NCBI GenBank assembly: GCA_902588515.1
Contig: CACIPP010000001.1
Span: forward strand, 1 to 64,000
Direction of reading: 5' to 3'
Length of the DNA stretch: 64,000 nt
Source of the DNA: GCA-002704185 sp902588515
GTDB taxonomy: Bacteria; Pseudomonadota; Alphaproteobacteria; Pelagibacterales; Pelagibacteraceae
A program made the position numbers and the translations under genes. The notes beneath the pieces were generated by a model. The model did no database searches and was not told where the DNA came from. It saw nothing but the letters and a program-made list of their open reading frames with translations. This document shows positions 51,941 through 60,838 of the stretch, piece by piece; position 1 is the first letter of the stretch; the number at the start of each line of letters is the position of its first letter.

Positions 51941-52364
51941 CAATAACAAATACGAAGTAATTGCAAGATATATAAAAGACGTTTCTTTTGAAATTCCAAC
52001 ACCAGAAGCTTTCGTAGATGCAGCTAAAAATCTCGGAACATATATTACAAAAATAGATTTTAAGAGTAACCCTTATAAAGGTAATTTAGTCGAATTAAAT
52101 TGCAAACTTATAATAGAAGCACCGGAAAACATAAAAAACAAAATAAGATCAGAAATTGTTATGGCGATTGTTTTTAAAATAATAGATACTAAACTAACAC
52201 CTGACGAAATAAAAAAAATCGTTTTGGTAACAATACCCTCTGAAAACTTCGATTTTATTAAGAGTGTAGTGACCGATTTATTTCAAAAATCAGGATTTAA
52301 AAACTTTAATTTCAACAAGGAAATTAATTTCGAGGCTTTATATAACCAACAAAAAACTAATTAA
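51927..52364 (+). CDS. secB: Protein-export chaperone SecB
   Basis: Cytoplasmic chaperone that keeps precursors export-competent and hands them to SecA. The 145 residues, from the ATG at 51927, contain ARYIKDVSFEIPTPEAF near the N-terminus (typical QYIKDLSFE-P pattern), then VELNCKLIIEAPENIKNK. The C-terminal half is more divergent than usual; the classical Pro-Ile-aromatic hydrophobic stretches are reduced. A TTG at 51924 is possible. It overlaps the convergent dnaQ gene by 8 bp. Confidence 0.85.
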   Translation: MNENNNNKYEVIARYIKDVSFEIPTPEAFVDAAKNLGTYITKIDFKSNPYKGNLVELNCKLIIEAPENIKNKIRSEIVMAIVFKIIDTKLTPDEIKKIVLVTIPSENFDFIKSVVTDLFQKSGFKNFNFNKEINFEALYNQQKTN

Positions 52365-53028
52365 GAATAAAAGATTTTGGGATATTCTTTTTCAAAAAGC
52401 TTTTATGTTCTTTTACTTCTTCCTCTGAAATTTCTACAATAATTCCTTTTCTGTTTTTTAGATCTATTAGATCGTTGTTTGATGTATTTGTATCCTTAAT
52501 TGATAAATCAAATGTTGGTTCTTTTTTATCAAGTAAATCAATGTATACTTTTGTTAATAAGTCACAATCAAGGAGTGCGGAATGTTTCTCTCTTCTAGAA
52601 TTATCAATTTTAAATCTTTTGCATAAAGCATCTAAACTATTTTGTAGACCTGGAAATTTGTCTCTTGCTATAAATAAAGTATCTACTACTCTTTCCTTGC
52701 TCAACACTTTAAAATCTGCATCTTTTAATTCTTTATTTAAAAATGCTAAATCAAAATCAGCATTATGTATTACCAATGTTGACTCTTTGATAAAATCTAA
52801 AAATTCTTTAGCAACCTCTTTAAACTTGGGCTTGTCGTTTAGAAACTCCCTTGTGATGCCGTGCGTTTGATAAGCACCTTCCGTTATATTCATTTCTGGG
52901 TTTATAAATGTATGAAATTTTTTACCCGTCGGAGTATGATTATCTAGTTCAATACATGCAATTTCAATAATCTTATCTGTGGAAGGAGAAAGACCGGTAG
53001 TTTCTGTATCAAGTATAATTTCAATCAT
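52357..53028 (-). CDS. dnaQ: DNA polymerase III epsilon subunit (3'-5' proofreading exonuclease)
   Basis: DnaQ-family exonuclease of 223 residues. Exo I: EIILDTETTGLSPSTDKIIE. Exo II: LVIHNADFDLAFLNKEL (about residues 86-102). Exo III: RREKHSALLDCDLLTKVYID, with the catalytic His-Asp near residue 150. The C-terminal tail is weakly conserved, as expected for the segment that meets the polymerase subunit. It starts within the coaE stop (4-bp overlap). Confidence 0.96.
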   Translation of the reverse strand: MIEIILDTETTGLSPSTDKIIEIACIELDNHTPTGKKFHTFINPEMNITEGAYQTHGITREFLNDKPKFKEVAKEFLDFIKESTLVIHNADFDLAFLNKELKDADFKVLSKERVVDTLFIARDKFPGLQNSLDALCKRFKIDNSRREKHSALLDCDLLTKVYIDLLDKKEPTFDLSIKDTNTSNNDLIDLKNRKGIIVEISEEEVKEHKSFLKKNIPKSFILN

Positions 53029-53597
53029 ATTATAATTTCTTTAATAATCTCTTCTACTTTTTTTTTAACATTTTTTTTATTAAAATCATTTTTTATTATT
53101 AAATCTGAACGCATTTTTTTTATGTCTGTGGATAGCTGAATACTTTGTAATATTGAAATTAATCTAGAGTCATAATTTTTTCTTTTTTTTAAGTGTGCTT
53201 GAATTTTGCCTTTTTTAGCATCCACGAAAACAAGAACATCGTTTGGTAAATTTATTTTATTTTCTAAATATAGAGGAATATCTAAAACTACAGCTTTTTG
53301 TTTATTATTTTTTTTTAGGAACAATTTCATCTTAGATCGTACAGCCGGATGTACAATTTTAATTATCTTTATTAAGTTTTTTCTGTCTGATTTTATCGCT
53401 TTTGATAACTGTACTTTGTCTATTGGAAATTGCTTAATATATCTTGGCAAAGATTTATTTAATTTTCTAAAAATTGATTTATCATTTTTATACAAAAACG
53501 ATACTTGTTCATCTGCATTAAAAATTGGAAAACCAAATAATCTTGACACGTAAGATTTGCCACTACCAATTTCTCCAAGCATAGCTAGCCTAATCAT
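53025..53597 (-). CDS. coaE: Dephospho-CoA kinase
   Basis: Last step of coenzyme A synthesis. The 190 residues begin with the P-loop RLAMLGEIGSGKSYVSRLFG (residues 3-22), then FPIFNADEQVSFLY with the conserved Asp, HPAVRSKMKLFLKK near 82 and VLDIPLYLENKI near 99. Within the conserved dnaQ-coaE-aroE-maf block every gene pair overlaps by 1-8 bp, including this one with aroE (8 bp). Confidence 0.96.
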   Translation of the reverse strand: MIRLAMLGEIGSGKSYVSRLFGFPIFNADEQVSFLYKNDKSIFRKLNKSLPRYIKQFPIDKVQLSKAIKSDRKNLIKIIKIVHPAVRSKMKLFLKKNNKQKAVVLDIPLYLENKINLPNDVLVFVDAKKGKIQAHLKKRKNYDSRLISILQSIQLSTDIKKMRSDLIIKNDFNKKNVKKKVEEIIKEIII

Positions 53598-54372
53598 TAA
53601 TCAATCCTATTACCTTTTGGTCTATTTTTGGTAATACTCCGTGCCAGATTTCAAAGGATTTTTGTGCTTGATAAATAAACATCATTTTACCATCAATAAT
53701 TTTATTGTTTTTTTCTGCGTTTATTAAAAATTTTGTTTTTGGTTTGTATATTATATCGTAGAAAACTTTCCCCTTAACATCATTAAGATTTATTCCTATT
53801 TCCTCGTTATTTAATCCAAGGCTTGTGCAATTTACTACAAGATCAAAATTAATCCTTTCTCCCCAGTCTCTCACTTCAATATCATTAAATATTTGCTTAA
53901 TGTTCAAAGCTTTATCTTTTGTTCTGTTCATTAAGGTGATTTTAGGTACACCTAAATTTTTAAGTGCGAGAATTACAGAGGTTGATACACCTCCTGCGCC
54001 TAAAACCAAGGCTTGTTTATTTTTTGCATCGAAACCTTCGTCAATCAAAGGTGTCTCAAAACCAAAAATATCAGTATTATCTCCGTAAATTTTTTTTTGG
54101 TTCATGTAAATAATATTAACAGACTGAGTTATTTTCGCGTTCTCCGTTAATTCATCAAGATAAGGAATAACCAATCTCTTAAATGGTATCGTAACATTCA
54201 TTCCAAAAATATTACCCTTTTTGATCTCAAGAATATTCTTTTCTAACTCTTCTTTTTCTAAAAACTTTTTGTCATAAATAGCTTCGACCTTTTCCTGTTG
54301 TATCCAATAATTATGTAGCTTTGGAGACAAAGAGTGACTAATAGGATTCCCGATGACAAGCAGTTTTTTCAT
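53590..54372 (-). CDS. aroE: Shikimate dehydrogenase
   Basis: NADPH-dependent reduction of 3-dehydroshikimate in aromatic amino-acid synthesis, 260 residues. The substrate domain shows LVIGNPISHSLSPKLHNYWI and FGMNVTIPFKRLVIPYLDEL with the catalytic Lys. The nucleotide domain shows ALVLGAGGVSTSVILALKNL (about residues 120-139) and LMNRTKDKA. FYDIIYKPKTKFL and FIYQAQKSFEIWHG lie near the end. It overlaps maf by 4 bp. Confidence 0.97.
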   Translation of the reverse strand: MKKLLVIGNPISHSLSPKLHNYWIQQEKVEAIYDKKFLEKEELEKNILEIKKGNIFGMNVTIPFKRLVIPYLDELTENAKITQSVNIIYMNQKKIYGDNTDIFGFETPLIDEGFDAKNKQALVLGAGGVSTSVILALKNLGVPKITLMNRTKDKALNIKQIFNDIEVRDWGERINFDLVVNCTSLGLNNEEIGINLNDVKGKVFYDIIYKPKTKFLINAEKNNKIIDGKMMFIYQAQKSFEIWHGVLPKIDQKVIGLIND

Positions 54373-54956
54373 TTTAATTGCTCTAAATATTTATTAATTT
54401 GCTGAATAGGTAAACCCATTATCGAATTCATATCTCCATTAATTTCAGCGAACAATTCAAGCCCACCGGCCTCTATCTGGTAAACTCCGTATTTTTTCAT
54501 TATCCCTAAGTCTAATCTATTTAAATAATCATTAAGTTCTTTGTCAGACAAATTTTTCATTACAAGCTTACAAGACTCATGAAAATGAGAAATCATGCTT
54601 CCACCCTTGCAGATACAAGCCGCAGTATGAAGATAATGTGTCTTATTATTTAGTTTTGATAATATAATTTTAGCTTCCTCTTTGGATTTTGGTTTGCTTA
54701 TATTTTTTCCATCTAAATCTAACAGCGAGTCTGCGCCTATAATTATATCTTGAGGATATTTATTACTAATTTTTGAAGCTTTAAGTTCTGCTAAACTTTT
54801 AGCAATTTGAAGGCACGTTGCATTTTTAGCTTCCATTGAAATTTTAATTTCCTCTTCATCTATTCTCGAAGGTTCTTGCTTAACCTGATATCCATTTTCT
54901 TCTAGAATTTTTTTTCTTATTCCACTTTGGGAAGCTAAAATCACGTTCTTAATCAT
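54369..54956 (-). CDS. maf: Maf-like nucleotide pyrophosphatase
   Basis: Septum-formation-inhibitor/Maf family nucleotide pyrophosphatase, 195 residues. It begins VILASQSGIRKKILEENGYQ, then IDEEEI, IIGADSLLDLDGKNISKPKS (about residues 72-91) with the catalytic Asp, and GVYQIEAGGLELFAEINGDM (about 158-177). Exact nucleotide preference is not decided here. Its ATG overlaps the ppsR stop by 1 bp, continuing the tight operon from ppsR to dnaQ. Confidence 0.95.
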   Translation of the reverse strand: MIKNVILASQSGIRKKILEENGYQVKQEPSRIDEEEIKISMEAKNATCLQIAKSLAELKASKISNKYPQDIIIGADSLLDLDGKNISKPKSKEEAKIILSKLNNKTHYLHTAACICKGGSMISHFHESCKLVMKNLSDKELNDYLNRLDLGIMKKYGVYQIEAGGLELFAEINGDMNSIMGLPIQQINKYLEQLK

Positions 54957-55768
54957 TATTTTTTTGTAATCTCGTAAATTTTAATTATTGATGCAGCTGT
55001 TTCTTCAACAGATTTACGCGTAACATCTATTATTGGGATTTGTCGTGATTGAAACATTTTTTTTGACTCTTTGATTTCGTTATCTATCGTAGACTGATCA
55101 GTATAAGTAGAAGATTTTTTGTCATTTAAAATATTAATTCTTGTTTTTCTTATATCAGTTAAACGCCCCGTCTCTATTGTAAGACCTATTTTAACGGCTT
55201 TACTATTGAAAACTGTTTCGGGAAGTTCTTGGTGCAAAACTAGTGGAATATTTGAAACCTTATAACCCCTCTCCCCTAAATAAATAGAAGTCGGCGTTTT
55301 GCTCGTTCTACTAACACCGAGAATAATAATATCTGCATCAACAGCCGTATCGAGCTTTTGACCGTCGTCGTGTGCTAATGTAAATTGCATTGCCTCAATT
55401 TTTTTATAATATTCCTTATTAAGAGCATGTTGCCCGCTTGGAACATGTGACGCTTTAGTTTTAAAAATTTTTTCGAAGTCAGGAATTATATGATCGAGAA
55501 TACCAAAACATGGTATCGATTTTGATTTACACTCGCTAATTATGTGGTTTGTGGTTTGCTTTTCAACCAAAGTATAAAGAATTATTGGATTTTCCGCTTC
55601 TTTGCATTTTTCCATTAATTGAGCTGTCTGTGCACTGGTTCTCATAAATGCAAAATGGTGAATTTTGTAATTAAATTTTGGAAACTGTGCTTTTATAGCT
55701 AAGAAAATTCTATCTAGAGTTTCTCCTGTGGAATCAGACACTAAAAAAAAATTATATAACTTGTTCAT
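54956..55768 (-). CDS. ppsR: PPDK/PEP synthase regulatory protein (DUF299)
   Basis: Bifunctional serine/threonine kinase and pyrophosphorylase that switches pyruvate phosphate dikinase or PEP synthase. The 270 residues include FFLVSDSTGETLDRIFLAIK at the start, the P-loop-like ILGVSRTSKTPTSIYLGERG (about residues 150-169) and RKSVEETAASIIKI at the C-terminus. In Caulobacter and Rickettsia the gene of this family flanks the replication origin opposite hemE; here the same two genes diverge across a 269-bp gap. Confidence 0.95.
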   Translation of the reverse strand: MNKLYNFFLVSDSTGETLDRIFLAIKAQFPKFNYKIHHFAFMRTSAQTAQLMEKCKEAENPIILYTLVEKQTTNHIISECKSKSIPCFGILDHIIPDFEKIFKTKASHVPSGQHALNKEYYKKIEAMQFTLAHDDGQKLDTAVDADIIILGVSRTSKTPTSIYLGERGYKVSNIPLVLHQELPETVFNSKAVKIGLTIETGRLTDIRKTRINILNDKKSSTYTDQSTIDNEIKESKKMFQSRQIPIIDVTRKSVEETAASIIKIYEITKK

Positions 55769-56037
55769 AAACTTGTTGATTGATTTATATAACTCAAATT
55801 TATCCCTAGGCTATCAAAATTAATCTGGTTTTATAAATATTTCTCAAATTTTATCCATTATTTTACTAAAAGTATAAAAGTTATTAATAGTAACTGAATA
55901 TGGTTATTATTTGTTTAAAATAGTTATAAATTGAGCATTTTGGATGTTAATAATTTTGTATATAGTGTTTATTAAAAGTTAGTCACACAATTAACTATGC
56001 CTAATAATACTAATACTTTAATACATATATATTTAAT
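55769..56037. other. Predicted chromosomal replication origin (oriC)
   Basis: This 269-bp gap is one of the longest in the window and extremely AT-rich. It lies between divergent ppsR (DUF299) and hemE, the position of oriC in Caulobacter crescentus and Rickettsia. Weak DnaA-box-like words: TTATCCCTA at 55800, TTATCCATT at 55851, and TTAGTCACA at 55979 (one mismatch to TTATNCACA). Coding direction is mostly minus to the left and plus to the right. parAB and parS lie about 24 kb away. It also holds the promoters of both flanking genes. Inference from synteny; no perfect DnaA box is seen. Confidence 0.7.
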
Positions 56038-57051
56038 ATGAGTAACCTAATCTTAGATAAATTCGATAAAAACAAAAATAACAACAACACAGTTCCAATT
56101 TGGTTAATGAGACAAGCAGGGAGGTATTTACCAGAATATAAAAAAATTAGATCTAAAAATAAAGATTTCATAAATTTTTGTTTAAATGTAAAAGATTCTA
56201 GTGAAGTAACATTGCAGCCGATAGAAAGATTTAATTTTGATGCAGCGATAATATTTTCAGATATCCTTTTAGTTAATTATGCGGCTGGTCAAGATGTAAA
56301 ATTTAAAGAAAATTTTGGTCCAGTATTACAAAAATTAGACAAAAAAGCTTTTCTCTCAATAGAAAAAGATATTTTTATCGATAAACTTTCTAATTCTTAC
56401 AAATCAATAAGAAACGTACGAAAATTATTACATAAAGATAAAACACTTATTGGATTCGCAGGTTCGCCTTGGACATTACTAGTATACGCTCTAAACTTGA
56501 AATCTCCAAAAAATGAATTTAATCTAAATTGTAGAGAAGATGTAATATTAGAATTATTAAATAAATTTATAAATCTTATAAGTTGGCACTGTGTCGAGCA
56601 AATAAAAAACGGGGCGAACGTGATACAGCTGTTTGATAGTTGGGCAGGTATTGTTAAAAAAGAGAAGCTTAGCATGTTTTGTGAAAGTCCAAACAAGAAA
56701 ATAATTGAAAATATAAAAAGAACATACCCCAATGTTCCCGTTATATGTTTTCCACGAAATATTAAAGATAGCATAAACTCATTTGTAGCTAACGTTAAGC
56801 CAGATGGCATAAGTATAGATTTTGATACAGATATTAAAAAATTAGAAATAGACTCTAATGTTGTCTGCCAAGGAGGCATGAGACCAGACCTTTTAACTAT
56901 GGATAACGAAAGTGATATGATTATAGAAGCAAAAAAGTATTTAGATTTCTTTAAAAATAAAAGATATATTTTTAATCTAGGTCATGGAGTACTACCACAT
57001 ACTAAAATTAAAAATGTGGAAAAATTAGTCAATTTTGTTAAAAATTATTAA
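56038..57051 (+). CDS. hemE: Uroporphyrinogen decarboxylase
   Basis: Haem pathway enzyme, 337 residues. It has the N-terminal signature PIWLMRQAGRYLPEYKKIRS (residues 20-39), which holds the substrate-binding Arg, AAIIFSDILLV with the catalytic Asp near residue 78, and GFAGSPWTLLVYAL near 143. QLFDSWAG near 203 and NLGHGVLPHTKIKNVEKLV at the C-terminus complete the pattern. It is the first gene right of the predicted origin; hemH follows after 3 bp. Confidence 0.98.
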   Translation: MSNLILDKFDKNKNNNNTVPIWLMRQAGRYLPEYKKIRSKNKDFINFCLNVKDSSEVTLQPIERFNFDAAIIFSDILLVNYAAGQDVKFKENFGPVLQKLDKKAFLSIEKDIFIDKLSNSYKSIRNVRKLLHKDKTLIGFAGSPWTLLVYALNLKSPKNEFNLNCREDVILELLNKFINLISWHCVEQIKNGANVIQLFDSWAGIVKKEKLSMFCESPNKKIIENIKRTYPNVPVICFPRNIKDSINSFVANVKPDGISIDFDTDIKKLEIDSNVVCQGGMRPDLLTMDNESDMIIEAKKYLDFFKNKRYIFNLGHGVLPHTKIKNVEKLVNFVKNY

Positions 57052-57054
57052 TTA

Positions 57055-58053
57055 ATGAAAAATGTTAACCACCCAAAGGTAAATTTTGGAAAAAACGGTG
57101 TTTTGCTAGTTAATCTAGGTACTCCAGATTCAACGTCATGGTGGGATATTAGAAAATATTTAAGAGAGTTTCTTTCAGATAAAAGGGTGATAGAAGTCAA
57201 CCCGATACTATGGCAGATAATATTAAATCTTTTTATTCTAAACTTAAGACCGTCTAAAACTGCAAAAGCTTACAAAGAAATTTGGATGACTGACATAAAC
57301 GAATCCCCATTGAGATATTACACAAAGCAACAAACTCAAAAATTAAAAAAAAAATTTAACAATCAAAATATAATAATTGATTATGCGATGAGATATGGAA
57401 ATCCGAGTATAAAATCTAGACTTCAAAAACTTCAATCTGAAGGCTGTGAAAATATTATACTTTTTCCACTGTATCCCCAGTATGCAGCAGCTACGACAGC
57501 CACTGTGTGTGATGAGGTTTATAGATCTTTGATTAAAATGAGATGGCAACCAAGTCTACAAGTTATTCCGCATTATGAATCTAATGAAGATTATATTAAT
57601 GGACTAGTTAATAGTATAAAAAAAAAATTATCCGAAATCTCTTGGAAGCCAGATTTAATCGTAGCTTCATATCATGGTATTCCACAAAAATATTTTGATA
57701 AAGGAGATCCTTATCATTGTTATTGTCAAAAAACATCTAGATTAATTAAAGAAAAATTTAATGAGATACCAATTGAGACAACGTTCCAATCAAGATTTGG
57801 TCCAGAGAAATGGCTTCAACCATATACTGATAAAACATTAGAAAAACTTCCATCAGAGGGAAAAAAAAATATTTTAATGATTTGTCCTGGTTTCTCCTCA
57901 GATTGTGTTGAAACCTTAGAAGAAATTGCTATTCAAGGAAAAGAAGCTTTTATTGAAAGCGGAGGTAAGAATTTTGATTTAATAAGTTGTTTGAATGACA
58001 ATGAAGACCATATTAAAATGATGGAAAATATACTTAAAACCTATATTCATTAG
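57055..58053 (+). CDS. hemH: Ferrochelatase
   Basis: Inserts ferrous iron into protoporphyrin IX, 332 residues. It begins GVLLVNLGTPDSTSWWDIRK (residues 15-34), then FLSDKRVIEV and LFPLYPQYAAATTATVCDEV (about 142-161). The active-site His lies in LIVASYHGIPQKYFDKGDPY (about 201-220). FQSRFGPEKWLQPYTDKTL and LMICPGFSSDCVETLEEI with the catalytic Glu follow. It sits between hemE and hemJ, spaced 3 and 2 bp. Confidence 0.98.
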   Translation: MKNVNHPKVNFGKNGVLLVNLGTPDSTSWWDIRKYLREFLSDKRVIEVNPILWQIILNLFILNLRPSKTAKAYKEIWMTDINESPLRYYTKQQTQKLKKKFNNQNIIIDYAMRYGNPSIKSRLQKLQSEGCENIILFPLYPQYAAATTATVCDEVYRSLIKMRWQPSLQVIPHYESNEDYINGLVNSIKKKLSEISWKPDLIVASYHGIPQKYFDKGDPYHCYCQKTSRLIKEKFNEIPIETTFQSRFGPEKWLQPYTDKTLEKLPSEGKKNILMICPGFSSDCVETLEEIAIQGKEAFIESGGKNFDLISCLNDNEDHIKMMENILKTYIH

Positions 58054-58055
58054 TT

Positions 58056-58484
58056 ATGTATTTAACATTAAAAGCTTTACATTTAATAGCAGTTATCTCT
58101 TGGATGGTCGGACTTCTTTATTTACCGAGAATATTTGTCTACCATGCTGATGTAAAACCTGAAAGTGACTCTTATGAAATTTTTTCATTAATGGAGCTGA
58201 GATTAATGAAATATATTATGAATCCTGCAATGATAGCTACGTGGATTTTCGGTATTTGGTTGGTATATTTGGCGGGCCATGAAATTGCAATGCAACTGTG
58301 GATGCAAATAAAATTAATCCTTGTTATCTTACTATCAGGCTTCCATGGCTTTTTATCTAAATGTAGAAAAAACTTTCAAAATAATCTTAACCTTAGAACT
58401 GCAAAATTCTATAGAATAATAAATGAAATCCCAACCGTAATGCTAATCATCATTGTTTTCCTTGTTATTTTTATGCCTAATTAA
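58056..58484 (+). CDS. hemJ: Protoporphyrinogen IX oxidase HemJ
   Basis: Membrane protein of 142 residues that oxidises protoporphyrinogen IX. It has four hydrophobic helices and the family signature LKALHLIAVISWMVGLLYLP (residues 4-23), whose His is a haem ligand candidate. RIFVYHADVKPES, ELRLMKYIMNPAMIATWIFG and KCRKNFQN are further family features. hemE-hemH-hemJ form one contiguous operon; this is the usual enzyme in bacteria without HemY or HemG. Confidence 0.95.
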   Translation: MYLTLKALHLIAVISWMVGLLYLPRIFVYHADVKPESDSYEIFSLMELRLMKYIMNPAMIATWIFGIWLVYLAGHEIAMQLWMQIKLILVILLSGFHGFLSKCRKNFQNNLNLRTAKFYRIINEIPTVMLIIIVFLVIFMPN

Positions 58485-58542
58485 TATTGATAAATTTTAA
58501 AAAAAATACTATAATTTATTTTTCTAACAAATTTCCCTACTT

Positions 58543-59814
58543 ATGAATCTTCAAGAACTAAAAGACAAAACACCAGCAGATCTAATTTCTGAAGCTGAGA
58601 AGCTTGGCGTTGAAAATCCAAGCACAATGCGTAAACAAGAAATTCTATTTGCAATTCTTAAAAAATTTGCAGAAAAAAATGAACAAATTACTGCTTCTGG
58701 AGTATTAGAAACATTGCAAGATGGTTTCGGGTTCCTTAGAGCCATGGAGTCTAACTATTTACCAGGTGCTGATGATATTTATGTAAGCCCAAGCCAGATT
58801 AGAAGGTTTGGATTAAGAAAAGGAGATACAGTAGAGGGAGAGATAAGGGCTCCGAAAGATCAAGAAAGATATTTTGCTCTGTTAAAAGTAAACAAAATTA
58901 ATTTTGAAGATCCTGAAAAGACAAGAAATAAAATTAACTTTGATAACTTAACCCCCCTATATCCTGAAGATAAAATTAAATTAGAAGTAGAAAAAAATAA
59001 AGCTGAAAAAAAACCTGATGTTACTGCAAGACTAATAGACTTGGTTTCACCGATTGGAAAAGGACAAAGATCGTTAATTGTATCACCACCTAGATCTGGT
59101 AAAACAGTTATATTACAAAATATTGCTCATTCTATAACTGCAAATCATCCAGAGGTATATTTGATAGTTCTTCTGATTGATGAGAGGCCAGAGGAAGTAA
59201 CTGATATGCAAAGATCTGTTAAAGGAGAGGTAGTTAGCTCTACTTTTGATGAGCCAGCAATGCGTCATGTTCAAGTCGCTGAAATGGTTATTGAAAAGGC
59301 CAAGAGGCTAGCAGAGCATAAAAAGGATGTTGTAATATTGTTGGACTCTATAACTCGTTTGGGAAGGGCATACAACGCGGTTGTACCTAGTTCAGGAAAA
59401 GTTTTGACCGGAGGTGTGGATGCTAACGCGTTGCAAAGACCTAAAAGATTTTTTGGCGCCGCACGAAATATTGAAGAGGGTGGTTCTTTGACAATTATTT
59501 CCACGGCCTTAATAGAAACAGGATCAAGAATGGATGAAGTGATATTTGAGGAATTTAAGGGTACTGGTAACTCTGAAGTAATCTTAGACAGAAAAGTTGC
59601 AGACAAAAGAACATTTCCTGCAATCGATATTACTAAATCTGGTACTAGAAAAGAGGAGTTGTTATTTAAAAAAGAAGAACTTCAAAAAATGAATGTTTTA
59701 AGGAGAATTATAAATCCAATGGGTACGATGGACGCTATAGAGTTTTTGATATCTAAATTAAGAGAAACAAAGAATAATAACGAATTTTTCGACTCAATGA
59801 ACAAAGGCTCTTAA
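58543..59814 (+). CDS. rho: Transcription termination factor Rho
   Basis: Hexameric RNA helicase ending transcription, 423 residues. N-terminal Rho domain: LQELKDKTPADLISEAEKLG, and the RNA-binding DGFGFLRAMESNYLPGADDI (about residues 66-85) of the cold-shock-like fold. The motor has LIVSPPRSGKTVILQNIAHS (Walker A near 182), LIVLLIDERPEEVTDM and VVILLDSITRLGRAYN (Walker B). It is probably heavily used in this genome, because many convergent genes overlap and leave no room for hairpin terminators. Confidence 0.98.
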   Translation: MNLQELKDKTPADLISEAEKLGVENPSTMRKQEILFAILKKFAEKNEQITASGVLETLQDGFGFLRAMESNYLPGADDIYVSPSQIRRFGLRKGDTVEGEIRAPKDQERYFALLKVNKINFEDPEKTRNKINFDNLTPLYPEDKIKLEVEKNKAEKKPDVTARLIDLVSPIGKGQRSLIVSPPRSGKTVILQNIAHSITANHPEVYLIVLLIDERPEEVTDMQRSVKGEVVSSTFDEPAMRHVQVAEMVIEKAKRLAEHKKDVVILLDSITRLGRAYNAVVPSSGKVLTGGVDANALQRPKRFFGAARNIEEGGSLTIISTALIETGSRMDEVIFEEFKGTGNSEVILDRKVADKRTFPAIDITKSGTRKEELLFKKEELQKMNVLRRIINPMGTMDAIEFLISKLRETKNNNEFFDSMNKGS

Positions 59815-60468
59815 TTAATGGATAATTCTCTCATCACTTGTTGCTTGACCCAGTAAGTAAAAGTTAATTATTTGATTTAAAACTTTGTTTCTATCATCGA
59901 GTGTGTCGGTTTCTAACAGTCTTTGTTTTTCACTTACAGTAAATGGACATATCATTGATAATGAGTTAACAAGCTGGTCAGGTGACACTTTTTCAACGAC
60001 TTTCCAGTCCGTAGACAATTGATTAAGTTTAAAAAATTTTTTTGTTTTATCTATTAGTTCGTTTACATCTACTTTTTTTAAGTCCTCGGTTGTTATCTCT
60101 TTCTTGAGGTCCAAGTAATTAACTTTAAATTCGCGATATAAACAATCATTATTAATCTCATCGATTATTTTAAATCTAGATACTCCTTTCAAATTTATGA
60201 GATATCTTCCATCAGGAGTTTTATAATGGCTTTCTATGTATCCGACACACCCTATGTTAAACAGTGATATTTTATTATTTTTTTCTTCCATTTGTTTGGC
60301 TTGTATCATTCCTATTAGACCTTGTTTTTTTATAGCATGCTCTACCATTTGCTTATATCTTGGTTCAAAAATATTTAAGGGTAGCACTGTCTTAGGAAAA
60401 AATATTGTACTGGAAAGAGGGAAGACAGGTATTTCCTCTGGCATTTCGTTAATATTCAATTTCTTCAT
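59815..60468 (-). CDS. Lon N-terminal substrate-binding domain protein
   Basis: Stand-alone LON-N domain protein, 217 residues. EEIPVFPLSSTIFFPKTVLP (about residues 11-30) followed by LNIFEPRYKQMVEHAI is the family start. GCVGYIESHYKTPDGRYLIN and LKGVSRFKIIDEI follow. No ATPase or protease domain is present. These short LonN proteins are common in alphaproteobacteria, often near trx genes; the role is unknown. Its stop lies one base after the end of rho. Confidence 0.92.
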   Translation of the reverse strand: MKKLNINEMPEEIPVFPLSSTIFFPKTVLPLNIFEPRYKQMVEHAIKKQGLIGMIQAKQMEEKNNKISLFNIGCVGYIESHYKTPDGRYLINLKGVSRFKIIDEINNDCLYREFKVNYLDLKKEITTEDLKKVDVNELIDKTKKFFKLNQLSTDWKVVEKVSPDQLVNSLSMICPFTVSEKQRLLETDTLDDRNKVLNQIINFYLLGQATSDERIIH

Positions 60469-60517
60469 AAAAATTAGATATTATACTAATTTGTCTTGTT
60501 ACAAAACCTAAGATTAA

Positions 60518-60667
60518 ATGATGTTGAAAAAAATTAAAAAAAGGATTAGTATCAACTTACCATCCACATGGATACAAAGTGGCCGATCTACATCGGTTAA
60601 AAGTAGGTTAAAACATAACGGAGGAAAATATGATGCAAAGAATGCACCAAATCCTCGACAGTTTTAG
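60518..60667 (+). CDS. Possible 49-aa ORF overlapping the next small gene
   Basis: An uninterrupted frame from ATG ATG at 60518/60521 to TAG at 60665-60667. It is Lys/Arg-rich at first (MMLKKIKKRISINLPSTWIQ), then Ser/Asn-rich, ending NAPNPRQF. It overlaps the next small gene by 38 bp in a different frame. Forty-nine codons without a stop are uncommon by chance at this base composition, but there is no visible Shine-Dalgarno sequence and no recognised family. The same DNA can fold into hairpins, so it may instead be a structured leader. Confidence 0.3.
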   Translation: MMLKKIKKRISINLPSTWIQSGRSTSVKSRLKHNGGKYDAKNAPNPRQF

Positions 60668-60827
60668 CCGAAAAGTATCAAAGGCTAAACGTGCGAGGAC
60701 ATTAAATCAATCTGTTAAACCAGTTCAAGTTAATGGAAATGGTACAAACGGATATTTGATTAAGTCAGGAAAAAACAAAGGAAAGATTCTTGGCTACAAT
60801 AAGGTTCAGCCTAGGAACCCATTTTAA
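60630..60827 (+). CDS. Small basic protein of unknown function (65 aa)
   Basis: I do not recognise this protein. It has 65 residues, is rich in Lys/Arg and Asn/Gly, and contains KVSKAKRARTLNQS and GYLIKSGKNKGKILGYNKVQ. There is no signal peptide or membrane helix. The start is well supported: GGAGG at 60620-60624 lies 5 nt before the first ATG and 8 nt before a second ATG at 60633; such strong Shine-Dalgarno sequences are rare here. GC content is locally higher than in neighbouring genes. A strong GC-rich hairpin lies 11 bp after the stop. Confidence 0.6.
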   Translation: MMQRMHQILDSFSRKVSKAKRARTLNQSVKPVQVNGNGTNGYLIKSGKNKGKILGYNKVQPRNPF

Positions 60828-60838
60828 ATTTACCATGT

